From: Arsukibacterium sp. UBA3155
GTDB lineage: Bacteria > Pseudomonadota > Gammaproteobacteria > Enterobacterales > Alteromonadaceae
DNA length: 64,000 nucleotides
Assembly: GCA_002364615.1 (NCBI GenBank)
Contig: DEYP01000002.1
Location: 175,038-239,037 of the forward strand
Reading direction: 5' to 3'
A model generated the notes under the pieces. That model was not told the origin of the DNA. It made no database searches and worked only from the letters and a program-made list of their open reading frames with translations. The position numbers and the translations under genes are program-made. The stretch's first letter is position 1. Each line of letters starts with the position of its first letter. This document shows, in pieces, positions 1-7,701 of this stretch.

Positions 1-843
1 ACTATTGTATGCCTGTTCAGTCTGGCCCTGCAGTGGCTTAATCAACATTTTTTTTCCTGAGATTAACGCTTCACTGCATAAGCCAAAGCCGCTATTGCAG
101 ATAACGCCGCTACAGTGCTGTAAATCACCTGGAAAAGTGCTGCGGCTTAATGGCAACAGGGTCACATTTTGTTCAGAGCGCAGCTCAGTGATATTGCTAT
201 AAAGTTTGAAATGCCAGCTGGGGAAGTGTTTAAGCCAGTTCATGACAACAGAGGTGTCTTCAAACGGCAGGTAGACCAGAATAAACGGCCGTTGGCGTGT
301 ATCAGCAGGATAATATTGAGGTTTTATGCTGGTTTCAGGTAATAGTGGCGGCAGTAAATCCGGAAAGTCTGGTTGCCAGTGTACGCCCAGCATATGCTGG
401 GCTGGGGCAAAGCACTGTATCGCTGTGTTTAACCAAAGTGCCGACTGCTTTTCGGCCAGGGGATAACGAAGGGCATATTGCCTTGCCAGTCCCACCGACA
501 ATACCCCCTGGCGTTTTGCTGCCCACGCGGTTACCGGCTCAAAATCGGTTAATACCAAATCATACCCCGATAAATCTAACTGCCTGACATCACGCCAAAA
601 TGTTATTGGTTTTAAATGTTTAAGAGTTGCTAAACGTTGAACCTTGCCGCGGGCAGTAGTAAAGGTAAAACCGTTGGCCCAGCGATAGTGACCAAACATC
701 TCCATATCAAAAAGCTGGGCCTGCGGGCGGCCGCTAAACATGAAGTCAACCTTAATACCTTGTTGCAGCAGTTCTGGCAGCAAAGCCCGTGCCCGGGTAA
801 TATGGCCGTTGCCGGTCGCTTGCACACCATAAAGTATTTTCAT
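1..843 (-). CDS. MJ1255/VC2487-type glycosyltransferase, C-terminus cut by window edge
   Basis: The reading frame is open from the ATG at 843 to the left edge, giving 281 visible residues, so the C-terminus is missing. The N-terminus reads MKILYGVQATGNGHITRA, the glycine-rich nucleotide-sugar transferase start seen in MurG-like GT-B proteins and in the MJ1255/VC2487 family. Near the edge, SGFGLCSEAL and KPLQGQTEQ resemble the donor-sugar binding region (glycine-rich loop followed by an EQ pair). It lies 27 bp downstream of the PAP2 phosphatase on the same strand, so the two are probably one operon acting on a lipid-linked or envelope glycan. The substrate cannot be told from the sequence. The family call is recognition from memory; the GT-B fold call is firmer. 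Confidence 0.75.
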   Translation of the reverse strand, partial: MKILYGVQATGNGHITRARALLPELLQQGIKVDFMFSGRPQAQLFDMEMFGHYRWANGFTFTTARGKVQRLATLKHLKPITFWRDVRQLDLSGYDLVLTDFEPVTAWAAKRQGVLSVGLARQYALRYPLAEKQSALWLNTAIQCFAPAQHMLGVHWQPDFPDLLPPLLPETSIKPQYYPADTRQRPFILVYLPFEDTSVVMNWLKHFPSWHFKLYSNITELRSEQNVTLLPLSRSTFPGDLQHCSGVICNSGFGLCSEALISGKKMLIKPLQGQTEQAYNS

Positions 844-870
844 TCTGGTCCGGTTTAGCTGTTAAGTGAC

Positions 871-1398
871 TTAAACAACGCTTTGCAGCACCAGCAGGGC
901 AATAACACTACCCAAAGCCGCCCCCGCCAGAATATCTGTAGGATAGTGAACACCCAATAGCACTCTGGATAACCCTATACCCGTGGCCAATGATAAATAA
1001 TAGAAGGTATAGTCTGGGTAATAGGCGGCCAGCAGCCAAGCGAACATAAATGCGGCGGCCGTGTGGCCTGATGGAAAGCTAAAACGGTCAGAAGGGCGGA
1101 TAGCGGGAGTCCAGCCATGTTGTACTGATCCTTTGGGACGCTCGCGCTGAATGGCGTTTTTCAACAGTAGGTACAAGGGCAGCTCAATAGCAAATGCAAA
1201 TATGGCATGCTGGATAAACTGCTGTCCCCGGAGCAAATCAAACTGCCATAACAACATGGCAACGATAAGATACAAGTGGCCATCACCACAACGTGATAAG
1301 CCCAGGCTGAGCTTTTTAACGGACGGTAACTGGCCAATTAAATTAACCTGAAAAAACAGCCTGGTATCAAGTAATGTCAGCTTTTGCAGTGTATTCAT
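871..1398 (-). CDS. PAP2-family membrane phosphatase
   Basis: This 175-residue protein carries the three phosphatase signature blocks of type 2 phosphatidic acid phosphatases in order: K-x6-RP (within KNAIQRERP), PSGH (within FPSGHTAAAF) and SR-x5-H-x3-D (within SRVLLGVHYPTD). Hydrophobic stretches between them fit the usual multi-helix inner-membrane fold, with the active site facing the periplasm. Such enzymes dephosphorylate lipid phosphates, for example undecaprenyl pyrophosphate or phosphatidylglycerophosphate. The glycosyltransferase gene follows 27 bp downstream on the same strand, which suggests a shared lipid-carrier role. The exact substrate is unknown. Confidence 0.9.
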   Translation of the reverse strand: MNTLQKLTLLDTRLFFQVNLIGQLPSVKKLSLGLSRCGDGHLYLIVAMLLWQFDLLRGQQFIQHAIFAFAIELPLYLLLKNAIQRERPKGSVQHGWTPAIRPSDRFSFPSGHTAAAFMFAWLLAAYYPDYTFYYLSLATGIGLSRVLLGVHYPTDILAGAALGSVIALLVLQSVV

Positions 1399-1511
1399 CA
1401 GTATTATCTCTGGCGAAACCTGCGGCCATTAAATGCACTTAAGATGACATCTCCATGAAAACCAGATGAAACATTTATGACTAACCATAATCATTTCGCT
1501 GCCACGCCTGA

Positions 1512-2972
1512 TTACGTACCACAAAAAGTCCGTTGCACCCGCTCTTGTTCAGAGGCAGGCTGACTGAATGCCGCAAAAGCCGGATCAGCGTCAAAAGGCG
1601 CTAACCAAGCCTGTTTTAACTGATTAAATAAACTGAGATCGCCATCTCTGGTCACTTGCTCTATGGCTTGCTGGACTAAATGATTGCGCGGTATCAGCTC
1701 TGGGTTAACGCGCTGCATAGCAGTTGCACGGTGCTTGCCAGTCTGTTTTTGCGCGGTGACGCGAGCTTGCCAGTCTGAAAACCAGTTTAACCAACTATTC
1801 TGATCATTAAATAACTCACCAGCCTTTTCCGGAGTATTCGCGCTAAGCTGTCGGAAAAACACTGTAAAATCGACCTTATCCTGCTGCATTAATGCCAGCA
1901 CACTTTTAACCAGCTCTGCATCGTCGGGTGTGGCATGCTCAATACCGAGTTTTGCGGTCATTCGTTGTAAATAAGCCGCCTGATACTGTTGGCTGAACGC
2001 TTCTAACGCTGAACTGGCCAATGCTATTGCAGCTGGCTGGTCAGCAGCAAGTAGTGGCAACAAGGTTTCAGCAAAGCGGGTCAGGTTCCACAAGGCAACC
2101 GGAGGTTGATTGCTATAGGCATAGCGGCCCCGGCGGTCAATGGAGCTGAATACGGTTTTTTCGTCATAAGCTTCCATAAAAGCACAGGGACCGTAATCAA
2201 TCGTTTCACCCGTGATGGTCATATTATCGGTATTCATTACGCCATGAATAAAGCCCAGACTCATCCAATGGGCGACGGTTGCTGCCTGCGCAGCAATAAC
2301 AGCTTGCAGGAATTTAAGATACGGCTTTTGCTGGATTGTACATTGCGGGTAATGACGGGCAATTACGTAGTCGGTAAACTCGGTTAAACGAGCGGTGTCA
2401 CCCAGTGCCGCGACATATTGGAAAGTACCAATCCGGATATGGCTTTTTGCCACCCGGGTAATAATAGCGCCGGGCAATGCTTCCTCCCGATAGACCGTCT
2501 CACCAGTGCTAACCGCTGCTAAAGCACGGGTAGTGGGAACGCCCAATGCATGCATGGCTTCACTGACCAAATATTCGCGGATCACCGGGCCAATAGGCGA
2601 TCGGCCATCGCCGCCTCTTGAAAACGGGGTAGGGCCGGCGCCTTTTAGCTGAATATCATAAAGTTGGCCATCAGTAGCCTTTACATCAGCTAACAGGATG
2701 GCACGTCCATCGCCAAGACGTGGCACATAGTTGGCAAACTGATGACCTGCGTAGGCTTGTGCAATCGGCTGGCACCACTGTGGTAAATTATTGCCGGCAA
2801 ACAAAGCCAACCCCAATTCACTGGCGTGATATTGCTCAGGTAGCGCAAGTTCATTCGCTAAAGGTTGATTAAATGCCAGCCACTCTGGTGCCGCAACTGG
2901 CGTAGGGCTGCAGGGTAGCGAGAACGTGCTGCCCAGTGCGGCCAGGCTATGTTGAGGATTAAATTCTGACAT
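1512..2972 (-). CDS. selO: SelO/YdiU protein adenylyltransferase
   Basis: At 486 residues this is full length for the SelO pseudokinase family, which transfers AMP from ATP to protein hydroxyl side chains and is linked to redox stress. The flipped nucleotide-binding site is visible: LKGAGPTPFSRGGDGR around residues 109-124 with Lys110, and the metal-binding NTDN...DYGP block near residue 245. The chain ends FCGT, so a cysteine (Cys484) sits close to the C-terminus, where eukaryotic SelO has selenocysteine and many bacterial YdiU proteins have cysteine. It is a single gene with its own start at 2972, preceded by AGAAG. No partner gene is adjacent. Confidence 0.93.
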   Translation of the reverse strand: MSEFNPQHSLAALGSTFSLPCSPTPVAAPEWLAFNQPLANELALPEQYHASELGLALFAGNNLPQWCQPIAQAYAGHQFANYVPRLGDGRAILLADVKATDGQLYDIQLKGAGPTPFSRGGDGRSPIGPVIREYLVSEAMHALGVPTTRALAAVSTGETVYREEALPGAIITRVAKSHIRIGTFQYVAALGDTARLTEFTDYVIARHYPQCTIQQKPYLKFLQAVIAAQAATVAHWMSLGFIHGVMNTDNMTITGETIDYGPCAFMEAYDEKTVFSSIDRRGRYAYSNQPPVALWNLTRFAETLLPLLAADQPAAIALASSALEAFSQQYQAAYLQRMTAKLGIEHATPDDAELVKSVLALMQQDKVDFTVFFRQLSANTPEKAGELFNDQNSWLNWFSDWQARVTAQKQTGKHRATAMQRVNPELIPRNHLVQQAIEQVTRDGDLSLFNQLKQAWLAPFDADPAFAAFSQPASEQERVQRTFCGT

Positions 2973-3080
2973 GATTGCTTCTTCTGTTGGGCCATAACTT
3001 AGTTTACTTGGCGTAGTGTACTTGTCATAGCGGTCAACGACCAGTATTGCGCTACCCGATACTCTGCATTGAATAATGAC

Positions 3081-3091
3081 GTGTCAGACAC
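3081..3091. promoter_or_regulatory. 11-bp palindrome upstream of the binding-protein/kinase operon
   Basis: GTGTCAGACAC is a perfect palindrome around a central base and lies 70 bp before the TTG start at 3161. It could be an operator for the operon that follows. No regulator is assigned; a short palindrome like this can also arise by chance. Confidence 0.25.
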
Positions 3092-3160
3092 ATTGCTCTA
3101 TAGTGATCAGAGAATTATTATCATATAGCAAAGCAGTGTTAATTTGCTTCGGAGATCTTT

Positions 3161-4354
3161 TTGCGTATTTTCTTATTGATCGTACTCATGTTGTCATTCT
3201 CGGTAAATGGGGCTACGCAATTAACCATCTGGCATATGTCTAAGGAGTTGGATACTGATTATAAAGCGATTGCTGCTCGCTATTCAGCCATCAATGATGA
3301 TGTTAATGTCACGGTGCATTTTTTCCCGAATGAAGAGTTAAAGTCATCAGCATTGCGAGCATTCAATCAGCATTCGTCGCCAGATATTATTATTTTTTCG
3401 TCCGATAATGTTGGCTATGCTGATGTAATGCGCTTGTCGGTATTGCCTGCTGATATGATAGCGCCAACGATGCCAGCGGCGGTTAAAGACGCATTGCAGT
3501 ATCGCAACAAACACTTCAGCGTCCCCCTTTTTGCCGGCAATCATTTACTGATGTTCTACAACAAAGCCTTAGTCGATAAACCTGCCAGCGACTGGCACCA
3601 ACTAATGGCACAACACCCAACGTTAAAAGCAAAGGGCGTTAAAACATTGGCACTGAATTATCAGGAGCCCTACTGGTTTGCCTTGTTTGCAAGTTTATTT
3701 GGTGCAACTCTGGTTGATTCGAACAGCGACAATGCCACATTAAATACCCCGGCAATGCAGCAGGCATTAATCTTTTATCAGCAATTAGCAACAACGGGTG
3801 TTGTAAATGGGCAATGTAATTACCGCTGCGTGTCAGAGGACTTTTTTAATGGTGATTATGCCTATGCTGTAAATGGTACCTGGGCGCTGGCTGAAGCAAA
3901 AGAGCGTTTAGGAACCAATTTGGGGATAACGTTATTTCCTCAGTTAGATGGCCGGCACATTGCGCCTTTGGCATCTTATATTGTTATGGTGTTTCCAAAC
4001 AACGCGCTGAGTTCAGAAAAGAGTAACCATATCAAACATTTAGTAGATTTTTTTCGTCAGCCTGAACATTTAGCACCGATAGCACAGAGACATTATCTGA
4101 TACCGTATTATCAAAGCTATACTGCGATTAATACTGATCAACCTTCCGATATACAAGTAGATGCAAAAATTAATGAACAGAGACGCTTTACGCAACTTAT
4201 GCCGGCTTCAGCCGCGATGGTGTCGGTTTGGAATGGCATGCAAAAGGGTATGATGTTGTATCAGAATAATACGCTTGATGCAGCAGCAGCGGCGGAACTC
4301 ATGCAACGGGTGTCAACCCGTGATCAGCGGCTACTTAAGACGGATGTGCAATGA
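3161..4354 (+). CDS. Periplasmic family-1 extracellular solute-binding protein
   Basis: The 397-residue product has a signal peptide (about residues 1-18, ending NGA) followed by TQLTIWHMSKE, the first strand typical of MalE-type sugar-binding proteins. Further in, FAGNHLLMFYNKAL and GDYAYAVNGTWAL match the hinge and ligand-cleft blocks of that family. The start is TTG at 3161, chosen because GGAG lies about 7 bases upstream. There are no ABC permease or ATPase genes nearby. Instead the stop codon overlaps the ATG of a sensor kinase (ATGA at 4351-4354), so the likely role is ligand sensing rather than transport. The ligand is not known; a sugar is a guess from the family. Confidence 0.85.
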   Translation: MRIFLLIVLMLSFSVNGATQLTIWHMSKELDTDYKAIAARYSAINDDVNVTVHFFPNEELKSSALRAFNQHSSPDIIIFSSDNVGYADVMRLSVLPADMIAPTMPAAVKDALQYRNKHFSVPLFAGNHLLMFYNKALVDKPASDWHQLMAQHPTLKAKGVKTLALNYQEPYWFALFASLFGATLVDSNSDNATLNTPAMQQALIFYQQLATTGVVNGQCNYRCVSEDFFNGDYAYAVNGTWALAEAKERLGTNLGITLFPQLDGRHIAPLASYIVMVFPNNALSSEKSNHIKHLVDFFRQPEHLAPIAQRHYLIPYYQSYTAINTDQPSDIQVDAKINEQRRFTQLMPASAAMVSVWNGMQKGMMLYQNNTLDAAAAAELMQRVSTRDQRLLKTDVQ

Positions 4355-6309
4355 AAAAAAAATGGTCATTGAAAAACCTGCTGATTACTCAGTTTGTTCT
4401 ATGTGCGATGATCCCGGCGTTACTGTTAAGCAGCTTGTTGATTTCCGAGTTTCGGACCATACAAACAGCAGAACAAATAATAAAGCAGCGTGCCCAGACT
4501 GAAAAAGCGCTGTTGCAAGTTGAATTTGAACTGGAAAAGCTTGCGTTACAGTTGCAGCAGTTAACTGCAGACTCCCATGCTGCGTTAGCGGCCAGCTCGG
4601 GCATTTTCGCACCAAATGCCCGCAACAGCTTGCTGCAGATTGCTGATCAGCATCCGCTGGCTAAAGCTGTGTTATTAGTGGATACCACTTCCTGGGCCGT
4701 TGAAGCGGTACCAATCGACGCGATGTTGTTGTCGTTAGCGCCTATCGAATCGCAATTAGCAGCATTATTTGAACAGGATTACACCGCAACAAAAAGTACT
4801 TATCTGGTCTCTTCGGCAGAGTTGACCAAATCGCTGCTAAAGGCAACGACTGACAAAAGGCCGCTTAATCCCGAGCTTAATCCTGAAATAATTCCGGACG
4901 TAATTGTTATGCAGCTGCCCCTTAAATTGTCTGATGGCACGGCAAATGACCCACGGAGTAGGTTAACTGGCGCAATTGTCGCGTTTTTGCCCGTGCACAG
5001 CATTAAGGCACTTATAGAGCAATATACTGCGGATGCAACATTGCAAAACATATATTGGCAAGACCAGGCGCTTTTAACGACTCTGTCAGCGGATGAGGAT
5101 AGGGTACTGACCTCAGCAACGCTTGCTGTTCCTGGCTTGGCAACGACGTTAACCATTGATTTTGCAACCAGTAAAACAACAGTACTTAGTGCTATTACTG
5201 CCATGACTTACAGGTATACGCTAATTACATTTGTGTTTCTGACAGTGGTGCTTCTTATAGGCTGGTTTTTTGTCAGATTAGAGGTGAAACCCATTACCTC
5301 GTTAAATGCATTGGTCAGACGCTATGCCCAGGGCGATTTACAGCAGGGGCAACAGTATTTTCCGTTTTCCGAATTTGAGCAAATAGCTGCCGTATTGCAT
5401 ACCATGGCAGTTAAGTTGCGAGAGCATCAGGAACTACTTGAGGGGAGAGTGGAACAGCGAACCATAGAATTGCAGCAGGCAGTAACCGAGTTAAATAACA
5501 CCAATGCTGAATTGGTTAAAATGCAGCAGCAATTGGTTGAAGCAGCAAAGCTGTCACAAATTGGTATTTTAGTCGCTGGCGTGGCGCGTGAAATTACCGC
5601 TCCCATAACAAAAAGCCTGGAGGCAACTAACGCCCTTCAACAGGAAAACCTGCACATTAATCAGGCGATGCAAAACAATGTACTCAAACGTTCGGTATTA
5701 GAAAACTATATACAAGAATCGAAAATGAATATTATTCAGCTTAACCAGCATTTACGGCGGGCTGATGAACTTATTCAAAGTTTTAAAGCGGTTGCGGTAG
5801 ATCAGTCCGTTGAGCAGCGGCGCAATTTTATTTTGTATGAGTACCTGCAACAAGTGATGTTGAGTTTGCGATATGAGCTGGGGCAATACCAGGTAAAAAT
5901 TGACATTAAAGGCGACCAGATCCTGGTCGTGCAGAGTTATCCGGGCAGTTTTAGCCATATTTTAACCAATCTGGTGTTAAATTCGTTGCAGCACGGGTTT
6001 TCCAGTGACCAGCCGCAATCAATCAGTATCGACTTCAGCGTGCTAGCCGACGGCCAATTACAAATTATTTACCGGGACGATGGCGCGGGCATGCCGGAGC
6101 CCGTATTAAACCGGATTTTCGAGCCGTTTTTCAGCATGGCCGGGCAACAAGGCGGCAGCGGGTTAGGATTGAGCATCGTTTATAACCTCGTTACCCAACG
6201 GCTCAAAGGCAGCATAGTGTGCGAAAGTCAGCCGGGCCACGGCGCTACTTTTATTATTACGTTGCCGATAAGAATTGTGGTTAAACACAGAAAAAATGTA
6301 GACGCCTGA
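4351..6309 (+). CDS. Membrane sensor histidine kinase with arginine in place of the phospho-histidine
   Basis: The 652-residue protein has one transmembrane helix at about 9-31, a periplasmic sensor region of about 250 residues, a second helix near 290-310, a HAMP-like linker, a coiled coil (about 365-400), a DHp-like region and a HATPase domain. ATPase boxes look intact: NLVLNS near 540, DDGAGMP near 577, GGSGLGLS near 600. The H-box reads AGVAREITAP where this kinase class has AGVAHEINNP, so the phospho-acceptor histidine is Arg413 (codon CGT at 5587-5589). No response regulator is adjacent. The gene is translationally coupled to the binding protein upstream. It may act as a phosphatase or allosteric partner, or be inactive; this is inference. 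Confidence 0.85.
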   Translation: MKKKWSLKNLLITQFVLCAMIPALLLSSLLISEFRTIQTAEQIIKQRAQTEKALLQVEFELEKLALQLQQLTADSHAALAASSGIFAPNARNSLLQIADQHPLAKAVLLVDTTSWAVEAVPIDAMLLSLAPIESQLAALFEQDYTATKSTYLVSSAELTKSLLKATTDKRPLNPELNPEIIPDVIVMQLPLKLSDGTANDPRSRLTGAIVAFLPVHSIKALIEQYTADATLQNIYWQDQALLTTLSADEDRVLTSATLAVPGLATTLTIDFATSKTTVLSAITAMTYRYTLITFVFLTVVLLIGWFFVRLEVKPITSLNALVRRYAQGDLQQGQQYFPFSEFEQIAAVLHTMAVKLREHQELLEGRVEQRTIELQQAVTELNNTNAELVKMQQQLVEAAKLSQIGILVAGVAREITAPITKSLEATNALQQENLHINQAMQNNVLKRSVLENYIQESKMNIIQLNQHLRRADELIQSFKAVAVDQSVEQRRNFILYEYLQQVMLSLRYELGQYQVKIDIKGDQILVVQSYPGSFSHILTNLVLNSLQHGFSSDQPQSISIDFSVLADGQLQIIYRDDGAGMPEPVLNRIFEPFFSMAGQQGGSGLGLSIVYNLVTQRLKGSIVCESQPGHGATFIITLPIRIVVKHRKNVDA

Positions 6310-6362
6310 ATTAAAGTATAGGGTCGCTGCAATCTGACAAATTCATCCAGCCAATGCCGGTG

Positions 6363-6890
6363 TTACTTTAAACAGGCTTTCCAGTAGCTGCGCCATTGCT
6401 CAACCTGTTCAGTGCTTTCCAGTTTTTCATGTTGAATGCTCAGGCTGGTTTTATCTGATGCTTTCTGGCTGATATTAACATTGACCCGTGAGCCATCGGC
6501 CAGATTACAGCGCCAGTAGCGCCATGTTTCGGTTTGGCTTACGGTGGGGTTGCCGCTGATTGCTACGCCAGAAAATTCATCAACATTTGCAACTAGCTGC
6601 TGCCAAAAAGCGAGCGCATCATCAAGTGATCCTGCCAGAGTTTTACTGACTGACACACTAAAGCGGCCGCTACAATCCTGACCGGGCACACGCCTGCCAA
6701 TGGCCTGCTCATATTGCACCGTTAACATTTGTGCCCACCAGTGGCTGATTTTATGTGCCGCCAGCAAGGCACTCACAATATCTTTGTGCGCCAACGCGCC
6801 GGCGTTAATTTCATTTAACCAATTAAGCCAAAAGCTCCATGGGTGGCCTGTACCAGTTACAACTGCCTCGACAGAAAGTGTGGGTTGCAT
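6363..6890 (-). CDS. SRPBCC/AHSA1-like protein with a DUF4287-like N-terminal part
   Basis: The frame is open up to a TTG at 6947, but I place the start at the ATG at 6890, which gives 175 residues and a beginning (MQPTLSVEAVVTGTGHPW) that fits the helical DUF4287-like module. The middle, HWWAQMLTVQYEQAIGRR, and the following SVSVSKTL block resemble proteins that join such a module to an SRPBCC (START-like) ligand-binding fold. The C-terminal SIQHEKLESTEQVEQW piece is also typical. Neither start has a clear ribosome binding site. Function is unknown; these proteins probably bind a small hydrophobic ligand. It is convergent with the kinase gene (53 bp between stops). Confidence 0.65.
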   Translation of the reverse strand: MQPTLSVEAVVTGTGHPWSFWLNWLNEINAGALAHKDIVSALLAAHKISHWWAQMLTVQYEQAIGRRVPGQDCSGRFSVSVSKTLAGSLDDALAFWQQLVANVDEFSGVAISGNPTVSQTETWRYWRCNLADGSRVNVNISQKASDKTSLSIQHEKLESTEQVEQWRSYWKACLK

Positions 6891-7043
6891 TTCGAAAGTC
6901 CATAATAACGGATGATTTAGAATGTGTTGGCAGATACGCGATGTCAAGTGTGCGAAGGCGCTACCGCTGCATCATTTCGTCCCAGTAGGGTGTTTCGCCA
7001 AAATAATCGGCAAAGTAATTTTAGGTTATTGAATTTTAGGCGC

Positions 7044-7067
7044 AAAAAAATCTGACTTTAAAGTCGG
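7044..7067 (-). terminator. Third terminator in the tRNA-fMet remnant array
   Basis: On the minus strand a GACTTTAAAGTC palindrome (7054-7065) is followed by seven T residues (A7 at 7044-7050 on the plus strand). It closes the last repeat unit downstream of the tRNA genes. Confidence 0.6.
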
Positions 7068-7148
7068 CTTAGATGTTGGTTGCGGGAGCCGGATTTAGAC
7101 CTTCGCCCCGCGGTTATAAAGAGGAGCCCGAGGGGTTATAACAGGCAC

Positions 7149-7170
7149 AAAAAAACCTACAAAAAGTAGG
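7149..7170 (-). terminator. Second terminator in the tRNA-fMet remnant array
   Basis: Stem CCTAC (7156-7160) and GTAGG (7166-7170), with a 5-base loop, is followed on the minus strand by seven T residues. It is nearly identical to the terminator directly behind the intact tRNA gene. Confidence 0.7.
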
Positions 7171-7252
7171 CTTAGATGTTGGTTGCGGGAGCCGGATTTG
7201 TGACCTTCGCCCCGCGGTTATAAAGAGGAGCCCGAGGGGTTATAACAGACAC

Positions 7253-7275
7253 AAAAAAACCTACAAAGAGTAGGC
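7253..7275 (-). terminator. Rho-independent terminator after the initiator tRNA genes
   Basis: Stem CCTAC (7260-7264) and GTAGG (7270-7274) with a 5-base loop, then seven T residues on the minus strand. It lies 9 bp beyond the CCA end of the proximal tRNA gene. Confidence 0.75.
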
Positions 7276-7283
7276 TTAGATGT

Positions 7284-7360
<77 letters not shown>

Positions 7361-7418
7361 TCCGAGTTATTACAACTGAGCAGTGGTTGTAATAGTTTGT
7401 TATGCAATGATGGCTTTT

Positions 7419-7495
<77 letters not shown>

Positions 7496-7513
7496 TCCGT
7501 CATTGCGGGGCGC

Positions 7514-7542
7514 ATCTTAGTGTTTTTATTCGGGCTATGCAA
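7514..7542 (-). promoter_or_regulatory. Sigma-70 promoter of the tRNA-fMet operon
   Basis: On the minus strand TTGCAT (7537-7542) is followed after exactly 17 bases by TAAGAT (7514-7519). The next bases are GC-rich (GCGCCCCGC), a discriminator typical of stringently controlled stable RNA promoters. The first tRNA begins 19 bases after the -10 box. Confidence 0.75.
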
Positions 7543-7662
7543 GATGTTAATAGTGTTATTTTATGTTATTCAGCTTAAGTGCTCGTTTAAGCAGCACCTT
7601 GCGGATTTAAGCAACGATATAACGCACTATTACAATTCTTCAAACGTGTTTAAAGCACATTC

Positions 7663-7671
7663 TGTTATACT
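7663..7671 (+). promoter_or_regulatory. Extended -10 promoter for rlmKL
   Basis: TGTTATACT is an extended -10 element (TGn plus TATACT) about 30 bp before the ATG at 7702. No good -35 box is visible 16-18 bp upstream, which is common with extended -10 promoters. Confidence 0.45.
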
Positions 7672-7701
7672 GTCGGCCATTTTATTTGAAGGTTGGGTGT
7701 T

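Larger units (their letters stand above)
7044..7275 (-). repeat. Tandem units (about 103 bp) each with a tRNA-fMet 3'-end remnant plus terminator
   Basis: Two near-identical units follow the tRNA genes on the minus strand. Each contains the last 20 bases of the initiator tRNA (7077-7096 and 7180-7199, identical to the 3' end of the intact copy at 7284-7360), a diverged stretch that still shows gaccttcg and gagcccga as in the tRNA, and a hairpin terminator. The common block ggcttagatgttgg recurs at 7066, 7169 and 7273, i.e. every 103-104 bp. The units look like decayed tandem duplications of a tRNA-terminator block, or remnants of site-specific integration at the tRNA 3' end. Confidence 0.8.
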
